Below the pieces are notes generated by a model, which ran no database searches, was not told the origin of the DNA, and was given only the letters and a program-made list of their open reading frames with translations. Of a stretch of 64,000 nucleotides of DNA, positions 35,269 through 47,574 are shown in pieces; the stretch's first letter is position 1, and the number at the start of each line of letters is the position of its first letter. Source of the stretch: Cloeon dipterum (lineage: Eukaryota; Arthropoda; Insecta; Ephemeroptera; Baetidae); NCBI RefSeq assembly GCF_949628265.1, contig NC_088787.1, positions 12,018,501-12,082,500 on the forward strand. The letters are read 5' to 3'. Made by a program: the position numbers and the translations under genes.

Positions 35269-35507
35269 GGCGACCGGAGAAAAGACCACGTGCTCGACGG
35301 TGGATGGAGGTTACAGCTCAGCATCCCTGGCTGCTCTTCGACAGCGCCGGCAGCCGTCTTATTATTCTCATTCTCGCTGCCGCTCCTTATTCTCTTTCTC
35401 GTCTCGCAATTCAATTTGGGAAACTTGGGGATAATAGAGGGCTTTCGCCCGCCGGCCCGCTTCCCTCTCTGCTTTGGCTGCGCTTGTGATGAATTTTTTT
35501 ACATCTG

Positions 35508-35510
<3 letters not shown>

Positions 35511-35587
<77 letters not shown>
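35511..35587. repeat. (CT)n microsatellite, 77 bp
   Basis: About 38 pure CT units, 243 bases beyond the previous CT array. Confidence 0.95.
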
Positions 35588-35589
<2 letters not shown>

Positions 35590-36061
35590 ATGCACACGAC
35601 GAGGAGAAACTAAAGGTGTTGTTCCGGGACCCACCAACTGTTCAAATTGAATTCGATCCATCGCAAATTCCATCACTCAAAATGAAATAATAGGAAAATC
35701 ATTTCAATTTTTTTCATGAGTCCGATGAAAAATTAAAATTTTGTAATTTCTCAAATTCCGTCGATAGCCCCCGATTGTGAAACGGCCGCCTCTCCCTAGG
35801 GGGCAACCATTATATAGTGCGGAATGTGCATTTTTCATTTCAGCTCGAATGCCTAAATAAATAACTGAACGCTTCACATACATATCAAACCTTCCTGTCG
35901 GCAGTTCCGCTGCTGGCTTCATAACTTTTACTCGGAAGGTAAAACTGAATCACAGGAAGTGCGGCGAAAAATCGCAATTTTTACTGTCATACCAGCGGAA
36001 AAATGTCGCGATTGTATCTGCGTTCCCTCAGCTAAAATTGAAACCTGGCACCGTTTTCAAA

Positions 36062-36451
36062 CAGGGTTCGCAAAAACCCGCATTTTTCCGGAAAAACCCA
36101 CTGCATTGCAAAAAACTTTTTTTGGCGGGTTTTTCTGCAATTTTGCGCATTTTTCCAAAACACATACGTTCTTATGGAAAAAAAATTCTCATGATGAGGA
36201 TGACCAAAAATAGGATTTTTCAAAATCCCAAAAATCAGTATTAGAGCCACGGGTTCCTTCAAGAGACATAAAGTTTTAACTCTCAACGTAATTTTATGAA
36301 ATTTCAGACTGATTTGGAGCGAAAATTGACTATTTTTGGGATAAATTCGGAAAAATGCGGAACACCCAAAACTGGTGGGTTTTTCCAGCCGGTTTTTTGC
36401 GCAAAAAAACCAGTGGTGCATTTTTGCGCATTGCAAAATTGGCGAACCCTG
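36062..36451. mobile_element. hAT-type MITE with perfect 8-bp target duplication
   Basis: A 390-bp element begins CAGGGTTCGC and ends GCGAACCCTG, perfect 10-base terminal inverted repeats. It is flanked on both sides by TTTTCAAA (36054-36061 and 36452-36459). An 8-bp duplication with CAGGG-type ends is diagnostic of the hAT superfamily. Subterminal sequence is also partly inverted, rich in AAAAACCC/GGGTTTTT and TTGCGCA. No transposase frame is present, so it is non-autonomous. The identical duplications suggest relatively recent insertion. Confidence 0.92.
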
Positions 36452-39103
36452 TTTTCAAATCTTCAGTGACTCGACTCGATTCTTTGAAAGTTAAACATTG
36501 ACTCAATAATACAGATAAAGACCAATCGGCGATTCTTTTTTTATTATAAACGGAAAGCAGAGAAAATTCAGAGGTCTGGAAAGTTGTAGTGCCGAGTGGA
36601 GCCCGTGTCGAGTCTGGGCGCGCGCATACAATGTGCGATAAGGTGCGAGACACGCTGAAATGTGCTAATTGCGGCGGAGGCGGGGGCGGCAGTGCATTAA
36701 TCGGAATTAAACCCTCTCTGCGGGCCGAATTTTATGCTTTGCCGGGCCAAACTGCGGCGGGCGGCTCGGGGTGCCGAAGTTGAATAAAAAGCTGCTTCTC
36801 GGCACGACATCAGCTGTCACTCGTCGTCAGAAAGGGGAACGTAAAAAACGCACTCCGCGCCGGCCGGCTGTTTTATTTTCCTTTATGTCGGCGTGCTGCT
36901 TGCCGGCGAGGCATTATCATCATCAAATTTGTTTTATTTCTCGAATTCAGCTGCACGACAGGAAGAGGAAGGAAAGGTCTGCCTGCTGGTCAGGTGCTAC
37001 GTGCAGATGCATACCGCGCGTAGCGATCCAAAATACGCTTTGTTTTTAATAAGAGTGTCTGAAAGAGTCAACGTGTACCAGCAGCTTGCGAGGCAACATG
37101 CACAGATGCGTCACAAAATGAACTACACACATACGCACGCACTCACGTCGGAAGAAAAATAACGGAAATTAACTTGCTTTGAAATATTCGCCATTGTAAT
37201 TTTTTTGCCATGCTGTCAAATTAACTTAAATGAATCGAATCACATTGATTGCTGCGGAAAACAGAAGAAGTAATGTTTCAACCGGCCTTAATGCCCGGAG
37301 ATCAGAGTGAAAGGTGAATAAGCGTTGAACGCAATACCAAAATTGTGCTATGTCAAAATTCTATATTTTTGCTTTGCAGAAAAATGATAAGTTTTAAAAA
37401 CAAAATGAAAAGAAAGATATTGAACGCCATTTGTAGGTTTAATTCGCGGTAAGCAGATGATTATAATTACCCCTTTTATCCCAAAAGTGGCTGCGTTTGT
37501 CAAAAATTTAACTCTGCTTTTGTTGATTAACATGTGCGGCAATGCGCTTTCAATTCACGATCGGGCGATAACGGCCGTGCGTGAGCGCGCGCGTTCGGTT
37601 GCGCAACACCTGGCCCCGAAATAGGAAAAGACTTTGAAAAAAGTGGGCCAGCGGAAGGGCGATCCGAGCACGTGGTGCGTCTCTCACTTCCTCGCTCTCG
37701 CTGGCTGGCTGCTGGCTGGGAGCTGGGAGCGAGGCGCGACGCCTGCAGCCGCGTATGCAACGCGCCCGACACGACACACAACACACACGTTGCGCGCCGC
37801 GGCTCGTGCGCTTTTCCACGCACGCACAACACACTAGATAATCTCCCGCGTGTTCCGTCGACTGGCTGACTGCGTTGGAGCGCAAAATTCTATCCCCCGT
37901 GCGTTAATTTGTTTATTTTTCTCTGTTCACGCCCGACTGGAGCGCGTAATTGCTGGTGCACATTAAAATTCGGCTTTTCCTGCGCACCGCCTCCACAACT
38001 TTTCGGCTCTCAATTTTTTCGAGTGAGATGGAAATGCCAGAGAAAAAAGAAAGGCTGGCTGTTTTAATAGCGTCCATTTTTGTTTTACGGCTGGGAAATG
38101 ATGGGCTAAAATAGCATTGAAGCAAATTGAACGAGCAATAAAACTAAAACTAGCTCAAAAGAATGAGTTTAATTAAATAATTTACAGCAGTTTTAATTCC
38201 AGACTCTTATTTTAGTTCAAATTAATTTATGACAAAGTGTGAGAGTAAATAATACCTTCGGAGACGACCCCGGCCAATCTGATTTGTCCTCATTTTGCAG
38301 GCCCGTCGTGTTTTGTGTATTGCTGTTAATCCAGAATAAATACAGAATAACAAAAATATCAAGCTTTGATTTTTTGTTTAAAGGTTGTTCCTGAAAATCT
38401 AAATTTGATTTGAAATTATGGAAATATTTCGGCGACCACAGACGATTCCGAATCACAAGTCAATTAGAAAAAGTCAGCTACACTTGTTTGATATTTATTT
38501 TTTGAATAACAAGCTCCGAACTCCTTCCCTTGTGAGATACTTGGAAAATTCCATCCATTTTTCTCGTGATTATCTGAATAATCTGCTGGAATTTATAAGT
38601 CGATTTGACCAGAGGTTATTCAAAGCTAAGATGTGTATCCTCCCTTTTAATAAATTGGGCAGAGACTTTGCTCGCCTTGCGAGGCTCGTTTTTCACTTTC
38701 TGCGTGCGCAAATCAGCTCCTCGGAGCCAAGTCAATCTCTTGTTGCTGCTGTGCGGCGCACACAGGCCAATTCCCAAGGCAGAGATGCGGAGTTAACGCA
38801 AATGATGCGGCCTTTAATTTCGCCAACACGATCGACGACACGACCTGATTGCATCGGCAGCGCGGCGGCGGCAGCGAGAGGCATCGACTGCGAACTGTGA
38901 CACTTCGGTAAACCATCAAATTAATTGGCGTGGGGTGTCGGCTGCGGATGCGGATGCGTACGCACTTTGTTTTCACCCACCGGCCACCGGCATTTGCGGT
39001 CAGCGAATAAAATCTAATTCAAAAAGTGCACTTCTTTTGAAAGGAAGTTGGTCATAGGAAAGGAAATTTAGGAGTCGGCCGGCAGGGCTGCACATTTGAA
39101 TTT

Positions 39104-39341
39104 TTTGTCTTTTTCATCCCTGTCCAAGGAGCGGGAAGGGCGCGCACTGCACCAGCACGAATGCTGAAACCCGGGTGCCAATATTACCGCGAACGGATAA
39201 CCCGCACAGGGACCCAGCCCACTATGAAGGGCCACTTGCCTCCGCACCGAGGACTGCTGCTTGAAACGCTATAGACATTCATCCCGTGATGCCAAATCAC
39301 GCATGCTGGAATGGTGCAAACCAGCAAGTAGCGAGTCGGCC
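39104..39341. repeat. ~250-bp interspersed repeat, copy B
   Basis: Second copy of the repeat at 28247-28502, same orientation. It runs from CATCCCTGTCC to AGCAAGTAGCGAGTCGG, with indels relative to copy A. Confidence 0.85.
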
Positions 39342-40903
39342 TAGAGCTATATAGTTTTTCCACCCATCCTTCTACTGGTTGCAACGAATGCTGCTTAACT
39401 TTGGTGATCTAACGAGAACCGGTGTGATCAGCATGCTACACCCTCGACTGAATTGGGAACAACATATTTAGAATCTTACGAACTGCAGTCCCAGTTTGGA
39501 TTTTTTAGCCCTGAACCCCGACGACACATTTTTGTTTTATTGATTGCGCTAATAAAAATAAATGTGAACGGTGCGTGTAAATAATAAAGCATGTGGGGCT
39601 TTGGTGCGCGCTCACCTGTGCCCTGTGTGTGTTTGCACAAAGCGTGCGCGGGCAGGGTAAATTAATACGGCTCGAGCAGCGCTGCTGGCCTGGAAACGCG
39701 CTTCGCTTTGTTCGGGGGCTCGCGCGAAAATTCCGTTGCACTTATTCTCTGCGCGCGAGTGCATTGTTCGGCTCGTTGAGCGGCAGGCCGGTGGGTGGAG
39801 CGCCAAAGTGGCGGTCGGCAACCGGCACGACGCGGCCGCCCCGCACGTTGCGTCTCGTGACCATGGGCAGGCGCGGCGCGGCGCGGCGCGGCGCTCCGAC
39901 ACGTCAAAATAGTATTGCACTTTTGCGGCATTTCCACTGCCTGCGCCGACACAAGCGACAACGCATTACCTCGATGTTCTGATCAAGCGAGTGGCGAGTT
40001 TTGCTACCGATTACAATCGCAGGGAAGGCATTTTCTCGTCCTCATTCTGCAAAATATGAGGACATTTTCCGATATAAAAATTAGTCTCGACCAAATATGC
40101 AATGCCATGTATGAGATAAATAAAAAATCGAATGTATTAACTTATTTTTTCAACAGTCTTTTACTTGTTTTTAATTTTCGTGTCACATTTTGACTGTAAA
40201 CATTAAAAAAATACACACCCATAAAGTCGCAATCGGCACCGATTACAATTGTCGGCTTGGGCTCACTTGACGCTCTGGAGATTTTCCCAACGGATAAGTT
40301 TGGAAAAACGTGCGAAAGTGGCAATGACACACATTTTCGCAAAACGAGTCACGCGGAGAGCGAGTGCAGAGGCAACACTCGCTCTCATTCATTATTCATT
40401 GTCGCCGACGCCCGACGCCCAAAATGCTGGCCGCGATGAAAAATGCAAACGCGCGCGCCGAGTGACGAAAGGGCAAGCAAGAGCCCGGCAGACGAATCAC
40501 CAAAGCGATGTATCCGTGAATGGAATGCGCCAAAAAGGCGGCGTGCATATGTAAATCAGACCACTCACCCTGCGCTCTTCGCAATAAATAAATCCGCGTC
40601 TACAGCCGACGAGGGCCCTCCACGCTCGTCAAAACAAAAAGTCGACGGAAAAAATCCATAACCGAGGGAGAAAGAAAACAAATTCTCTGGGCCTGGCAGT
40701 TTTAGACCAAATTGTAACGTTGTAGAAATTTAATTGGCTGGAGACTAGATTCAACGCGTCATTTATTTCTCACAATTCGCAGTATAACTGTTTGTCTTCA
40801 AAAAAGGGGGTTTCTCTCAAATTCGGATTATTTTCAACAGTACAATCCTAAATTTGACTATTTTTGTTCAATTTGTCGCTTAAAATGAAAAAATGATCAA
40901 ACA

Positions 40904-40953
40904 TTAGTGCGCGCTCTTCCCGGTCCTCGGACAGGGATAAAAAGAGCAAAAAC
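40904..40953. repeat. ~250-bp interspersed repeat, truncated inverted copy C
   Basis: The reverse complement of this segment matches the first ~45 bases of copy A (GCTCTTTTTATCCCTGTCCG onward). Only this end of the repeat is present. Confidence 0.7.
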
Positions 40954-41271
40954 AAAAACAAAATTACCAAAGAAATTTGAAAGGTAATAAATGAGCAAAA
41001 AATCTTAATTGAATTTTTAAATTATTTTGATGTAAAAACAATGTTTAACCACGGTTGCGCCGCCAAAAGTAAATAACAATCTGAAGCTGAATTTTTGGGA
41101 GCAAAAATATTGCACCGGCAGAAAGTAAGATTTTTGGCAATGTTTTCGGTTTTGTGGCGAGTTCATGAGTGATCTATCAATTTATTTGTTGCTTTGTTGG
41201 ACCCTAGCGAATTTGAACGTAGCTTAACACTGCTGGCATGTTGTGTGACCCCTTTGAAAGATTGAAGCCCG

Positions 41272-42430
41272 GTGCAGCCCCGGGGTAAACAGCCCCTTGG
41301 CTGCAGCGGCCGAGCGGGCGAACGGGCGGGAGGGCGGCGGGGCGGTGGGGCGAGCCAATGCTTTCGCGCCCCGTGTACTGCATTGCACCATTCATGGAGC
41401 GCGGAGAGCCAGCCGCGAATGTGCAGTTGCGGCTCGGCCCGCCGTAGCTTGCAGTGGGCCACGTGCGTGCCGCAAATCGATATCGGAAATCGGCGGCGGC
41501 GGCGGCGGCCGGATCCGCTCGCTAGCCCGGCGCACGCGTTGACGCAGCCGCGGCGCACCCGAAACCGGTTTTCGCACCGCCCAACAGCCACAACTGGGTG
41601 GGTTATTTTCTTGGCGAAATATACGCGATATGGCAGCGTGCTCCCCTCGGGCTCGACAATTTTAGTCCGCGGCTGCGTTCCCAGCCCGTGACCCAGCGGA
41701 AAACTCGGTCGCTTTGGTTATCCAATGATGGGAATTGCATGGGGTAAACTAATTTAATAAAAACAAAGAACACCGTGGCAATTTAAATCATCAGACGGTT
41801 TCTTTGGCGTGTTTCGGTTGCGATTGGACGAAAAATGTAATATTTCAAGCCTTATATTCTGGCGCCGCCCGAAATGATCATAACCTTCCGGAATTCGAGA
41901 GTAGAACCGGTTTGCCCGATTGCGGTGGCGCGGCAACGACTATTTTCCGCGAGCAGAGAGGGTTAAAAGTGGTCGCGGCGGGGGTTTGAAAATCGGTTGT
42001 CGTCGCGGGCGCGGATAATCGCGCGGTGCTAATCAATTTTGCGGCGTTTTTCGCCAGGCTGCACGCGTGTCTGGCCGGCTGGCCCGTGGCTGGCTGGCTG
42101 GCTGTCAGGGGCTGGCATGCGCGTATTCCGCTCTCGCGCGGGGCCCGGGGTGGAAGGGGGCGAGCACCCCTGAGCGCCCCTCGCTCTCGCGCTGCCTGGC
42201 AGACGGGATGAGGCGAGGCCGGGCAATCGATCCAGGCACGGCAGAAAGGGCGCGGCATTGACGCACCGAACGCCAAAAAGATGCCAAAAAATGGAATTAC
42301 TGAAAGCGAAAGCTCTTTGGGCTCGGCTCGCGGTCAAGGCCGGCCGATCCACACGCGCACCCGCCATGCACCCGCTCATTCGCGGCGCACGTCTTCCCGC
42401 CCGCCCGCCCGCCCACCCGCTTGCTCTTTT
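41272..42430. other. GC-rich island with G-quadruplex motifs
   Basis: CpG-dense island in the gene-poor stretch. The plus strand at 41316-41350 has at least four GGG runs with short loops; the minus strand at 42396-42418 has GGGC/GGGT repeats. Long frames here are low-complexity and look like composition artefacts. It could be a promoter or enhancer island, but no gene is recognised next to it. Confidence 0.5.
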
Positions 42431-43079
42431 GTCCCTCGTCGCGCTATTAACGCCTTTTTCCGCCCAGTCTGCGTGTGAATAAGACTTGTTTTTGCCTTAA
42501 TTAATGGATGAAATGTGAATGGCGACCACTTTAATGAAGGCAATTTTCGTGCCCGCTTTTTTGTTTACTCGCATTATTGGAACGGCGCCGCCGAGAAAAT
42601 TATGCTTTCCACTGTTGGCGAGAAACAGACCACCGCGTATATACAGAAACTGGAGAAAGCTGAAGAATCCATTTCAATCATTTCACTTAGAATTGTAAGC
42701 TGTATGCACAAATTAAAGGTGAGAGAAAACTCGTAGATGTAGCAAGAATTCAGTAAAGATTTATTTGGTTTGTGGCCTCGCAAACGCTAAACTTATTTAT
42801 CTTAGTAAAAATCGACCAACTTGGTCCAATCAAAACAACCACAGGTGAAAGGCTCAATTCCTTTTCAAAGTTGACAGTTTTCTTTAACAACCACCAACAT
42901 TTGCTTAAATTTTTTGTGTCAAGAGAAATCTTACTTTACAAAGTGTCGTCTTTCATGCATGGAATTTCATGCACATTTTAAAGTTGAGGTTAAACAATTT
43001 TGAAACTAGATTTTTGACAGAATTACAAATTTTATTTCCATCAAAAATAGCAACGAAATAGCTTGGTAATATTTTAATG

Positions 43080-43229
43080 AAAATAACAGAACTCGGCCAG
43101 TGTGTGTTTGATCATCGAGTCGTCGCTTTTTGGAATGCTGCACCACCCGCATTGAAAGATTGTTCGGCGGCACAGTTTCCTTTCAAGTGTAAGGTGTATG
43201 TGCGAGCGCGTGTTTTTAGTGCAGCTTAA
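43080..43229 (+). pseudogene. Degenerate LINE ORF2 C-terminal fragment
   Basis: The frame reads ..TELGQCVFDHRVVAFWNAAP.. and then PALKD..F.FKCKVYVRARVFS to a stop at 43227-43229. The pattern of a conserved hydrophobic FWN motif, a proline-rich turn and a final F-K helix is the typical C terminus of Jockey/CR1-type LINE ORF2 proteins. It is followed after about 165 bases by a tail, CAATAAACAAATAAATA. No upstream reverse transcriptase remains, so it is a 5'-truncated relic. Confidence 0.6.
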
Positions 43230-43391
43230 TTCCCCTCCCGACCAGGCCCATTCCGGCTCTGTCCTCCCTGGTAGTTTTAGCGAGATGTTTGCCAGGAATG
43301 ATGCCTTTTCTCACTATGTGCTTTCTATTTGTTTGATTTTTGACAAACTGTCTTTAACGTGTATGTACATTTTTTTGGTGAGAATCAACAA

Positions 43392-43412
43392 GCAATAAAC
43401 AAATAAATATAC
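43392..43412 (+). mobile_element. Short-repeat tail of the LINE relic
   Basis: AGCAATAAACAAATAAATAT lies downstream of the ORF2 remnant at 43080-43229 and has the form of a LINE 3' end tail. Confidence 0.45.
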
Positions 43413-44029
43413 TCAGAAATGTCGATCGTATTTTAAACAAATAAACCATACTTGTATATATTAAATCCAATCAATTGAACCCCTTGCGTGCACGGATAGT
43501 ATTTAATTATGCAAACTTTTCCTCTCAACAACTGCACAGTGCAGAGGGGAAAGTTTTTCATGGAAAATGTGATTACAATAGAAATTGACCTGCGCCCTGT
43601 CAGTCAGTTGCAGCTAACTCTCTTTACAATTGTGCCGGTGCGCAGTGACTACTAACAAAGTCAATTACGAACTGGAACGTAGAGCCAGCGAGAGAGATGA
43701 ATTATAATCGCGCCAGGCCAACACAAAGGGCACAATTATTTTGCAATACATGCGTGCGCGCGCGCGTCGGTTTGCAAACGCAAAACGCAGCCCATCATCG
43801 GCCAGTAAGCATAGTAAGTGGCTTCGATCGCACGCGGCGGCGAAAATTAGCTGCAAACACAAAGCTACACTCCGCGCACTAATCAGCATGCGCGCAGCCG
43901 GAACTTTGGAAACGCCGAGCCGGAAAGAGAGAGAGAGAGAGTGTGTGTGTTTTCCCGGTTCCCGGTGTGCGTTGGCCGAATTTCCAGCATCTGGCCACAT
44001 CAAACATGCCGCAGCACAAGCAGCAACAG

Positions 44030-44032
<3 letters not shown>

Positions 44033-44071
<39 letters not shown>
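44033..44071. repeat. (GA)n microsatellite
   Basis: Nineteen GA units; smaller GA arrays flank it at 43927-43941 (running into GT) and 44135-44155. Confidence 0.95.
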
Positions 44072-44072
<1 letters not shown>

Positions 44073-46319
44073 ATCCCGGCATTAACGCAAATTTCCATCC
44101 GGCCGGACCGAAAAATACGCTGCTGCTCCGGAGCGAGAGAGAGAGAGAGAGAGAGGCTCTATTTGAATTTGGCCAGAGAGCCGCAAAATGCCGCATTGTC
44201 GCGGCGGCGGCGGTGGCAAAAACGCACTTGAAGCACTTGGGCGCGTGGGTGCCATCACGATGTCTCGCCGTCGACCTACAGTGTACGTTTTTTTTAAATT
44301 ATTGGTACTTTAGAAGTTAAAACCAGCTTCTACCTTTTATTTTTTCTATATTTTCTTACAATTAGCAAATGATATTGTCTTTTATAACGAATAAAAAGTG
44401 CAAATTCGCCATTTGCGAAAGCCCTGTGGTTACTTTCAATTTTAATGCACTCCCGCTGCGATTTAAGACGCAATAATGTGTTACAATTACTTGCAATTAA
44501 GGCTAACTGTTCTACTGTGCATTCTTCCCTAAAATGATTTCTCTAGCCAAAATCAGTGCAGCCAAACGCTGTAGAAATGCCGTGAAAGATATTTAGAAAT
44601 ATTGTTTTCCCGGCGTTTCTTCGGTGATTGGCAGGACCACCACAATTTTGGTTTTCAACGCATCAAAATAAATCATTTTAAGAGAAGAACGCTCAGTGGT
44701 AGGACTGAGTGTTTAAATCGAAAGTATTTATTGGAGGCTTCCGGAAAATCTTTTCCTATCATAAAAATTTAATGAATGATCCAAACAATCTTTCAAGAAT
44801 GTTCGCAACTCGAATCGCGGCCCGGAATGATTGCGAGGCGAGCAGCAGTCGGAGTCCAAGTTTGAATGTATAGAAAACGCGATGGCGGTAGCGGTATGCA
44901 TTATCAGCGCACGAGATAGTGTATAGACGCGCAGCCGACTATAAATAAAGCGGCATGACGAGTGCTTTGCTCCGGTCAAAGCTGCAAAGAATGGTGCGTG
45001 TGCTCAAAATAATGGACCGATGATTTACGCGCCATGCAGCCGGCCGTTTTTGCCGCTTTTTCCATTATTAATCGAGATTGCCAGGCCGAGAGTGCGCTGA
45101 TTTATGGCGTGTTTCCCGCCCAAACTTTTGCTCGACATATAACGAGTTGCGAATGTCTTTCCCCGCATCTCTAAAACACATACCTACAAAATTGTTTTTG
45201 CAAGCGAAAATCTATTCAAACGCGCAATAAAAAAACGCTTCATTGGCGTACTTTTTGAGGCTGCAAATCGACACTGCATGCGGGATAAATTTCAATTTAA
45301 ACTCCTTATTTTGCAATCTCTAAATTCGTAATTGTTAAAACCTGGCTGACTGGTCGACTTTGCTGAAATCGACATCTTTTTGCCAAGAAAATGAAAGATG
45401 GTCCATGGCGCGCGGGCAGTGGCGTGAAACCACGTGCGCGGGAACTTGAGAAGAGCGAATAAGAGGCATATATTGATTGCTTCTCGACGCCTGGCGGATT
45501 TGGTGGATTCCGGAGATGCCCCTCGCAGACGTGCCTAGCCTAGCAATGCGAAATCGCGGCTGTTTCCAATTGCAGCGTTCGTGTCTCCGCCGGCGAGTGC
45601 AAGCCAAGGAGACAGCTTGTTCCAATTTCCTCTCGTCATTCATCCCTCTCTCTTTAATCAATACGGTCCAGTCCAGTCGACTAAAATCTGCTCTGCTCTG
45701 CTCGCGGCGAACATGATGATCATAACTTCTAATAGATTATGCAACCGTTCAATTGGAATGGATTATCCAATTTTATCCTTTAAATTCTACTGAAACACTG
45801 TTCGGCAGCACAGTAATTCCTCCGCATGCAAGGCGTTGCCCTTTATCCTTGCTTTGGGATACTAATTATGAGAATAAACATACATATACGAGAAGGGGAT
45901 GTTTTCCTGGCTGCTAAAGAATGAAATTATGTTAAGTAAGAATTTTGACGGCTTTCCGGATAAGACTGGCAAAGTGCAAATCGTGATTTTGTTTTGAACC
46001 CAAAATAAGATTAACAAAAGCTATGCAGTTTTTTTTTATTTTTTAAGATGGTTGGGCGAATATTATAAATAAACTGGACTGGAACAAGTGAACGTGTGGA
46101 TTGCTCAAATTTCGCATCCCTATATTCACATCTCTCTGACGTTTTCAGAAAACTCAATAATAACCATCACGAGAAATTACATCGCCACCCTCGCCGTACG
46201 AATTCGGAGTAGAAAGAGTTGGAAAGAGAGACAAAGAGCGGCTCATGAAATAAGCATCGGACGGGGAGGGAAAAGCTGGGCTGCGCATCCCGGCAGTACA
46301 TTTTCCATCATTAGAGTCA

Positions 46320-46900
46320 TAGCCATGGTGACCATGCGGCAAAAGCGGCAGGCAGGCAGGCAGGCAGGGAGGGAGGGGGTGGCAGCGGCGGCGTAGGGGT
46401 GGCGTCTGTGTAGTAGTAGTGTGTGCGCGCGATGTGATGTGATGATGCTAGACCGCTAGAGAGAGAGCGAGAGAGAGAGAGGGATCGATCGTTTTTCGTC
46501 TGGGCCGGCACGGGCAGGAGCAGGGGCAGGGGCGGCACCGCTCGGCAGCCGGGGCTCGCATGCAGGGGCGGCAAAGATGCTGTGCCGGCGCGCTGCATGC
46601 ATCTGCCACTCGGCGGGCGCGTACGCTGGCAGGTGCACGCGGGCCGAGTACGCTCGCTCGGGGTCAACAAACTGCGCGCCGGGCCGCTGCTGCATGCACC
46701 CCCTCGCAGGGGGGACACACCCATGCAGCGGCCGGCGGAGGCAGCGGATCTGGTGCATCCGATCCCCGCCCGCCCGCCCGCCCGCCCGGCCGCTCTGCAG
46801 ACTCTCCCAGCGGCGGCGGCGGCGGCGGTAGCGGCGGCAGCGGCGGCCCGGACGCTCTTCCCGGCAGCCTTTGAGCTCGCCCGCTGCCGGGGCTGCCGCT
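46320..46900. other. GC-rich island with G-quadruplex motif and GCAGGCAG repeats
   Basis: CpG-dense segment holding (GCAG)n near 46349-46368, a GA array at 46459-46481, (CCCG)n at 46764-46787 giving at least five GGG runs on the minus strand, and GGC repeats near 46813-46850. Several TGCATGC palindromes occur between 46.55 and 46.74 kb. Minus-strand frames up to 191 codons are compositionally biased and show no domain. Confidence 0.5.
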
Positions 46901-47544
46901 GCTTTTTTCCCTATGTTTCCCTTTTCGAAACGCGCGGAATTTCGCGAGGGGCGTCTGCCTGCACGGCCTCTCTTTGCTTTGCTCTCTGCACGCGGGGGAG
47001 TCCGATCGTCGCACCGCACCCCCATATACATAGTTATGTCTGCAGCCTCTCAGATTCAATTTTCTCTCGCTCCGCTTAAAATTCTTTGCTAAATACAAAA
47101 TTGCCATCACACAGCGGAGTAGACGAAAATAAATATGGTTACTTTTTGTTTGCTTGCGTGAGAGGCGCCCTTGTCAATAATTTGAATTCATAAAATAACA
47201 GCACGAGTTTTAAATCACGTATACGCATTTTGAATATTGATTATTTTCTAATGTCTCTGCTAAATCAGTAATTTGATAACGGAATTGAGATTTCAGCTGT
47301 TAATTTTACGATTTTCCCGCTCTTTGTGACACGCCTTATTTTCTAGTTTTCCGGGGAACCACGTCCCCATTTCAAAATTCCCGCGAGTAACGCCCTCATC
47401 CAGGGGTAAATTTTCACATACAGTATTATTATTGCTCTTTTGTTGAACACTATAATCAATCATTAACACATTAAAATTGCAATTTACCACTTGCATCCTG
47501 ATTTGCATATTGCACCCCGTCCAGAGATTGATGATTTCAAGTGT

Positions 47545-47574
47545 TGTGACCTCGCCAAAAGTGAATAAATTAAG
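47545..47574 (+). mobile_element. Non-LTR retroelement 3' tail
   Basis: TGTGACCTCGCCAAAAGTGA then ATAAATTAAG, a member of the TGACCTCGCCAAAAG tail family. Confidence 0.5.

Noticed and set aside
35190..35676. Arg-Glu and Leu-Ser repeat frames
   Set aside because: Also translations of the CT arrays at 35205 and 35511.
46456..47031. 191-codon minus-strand open frame in the GC island
   Set aside because: Arg/Ala/Pro-rich with no domain and no splice or start context; expected by chance in GC-rich DNA with few stops.
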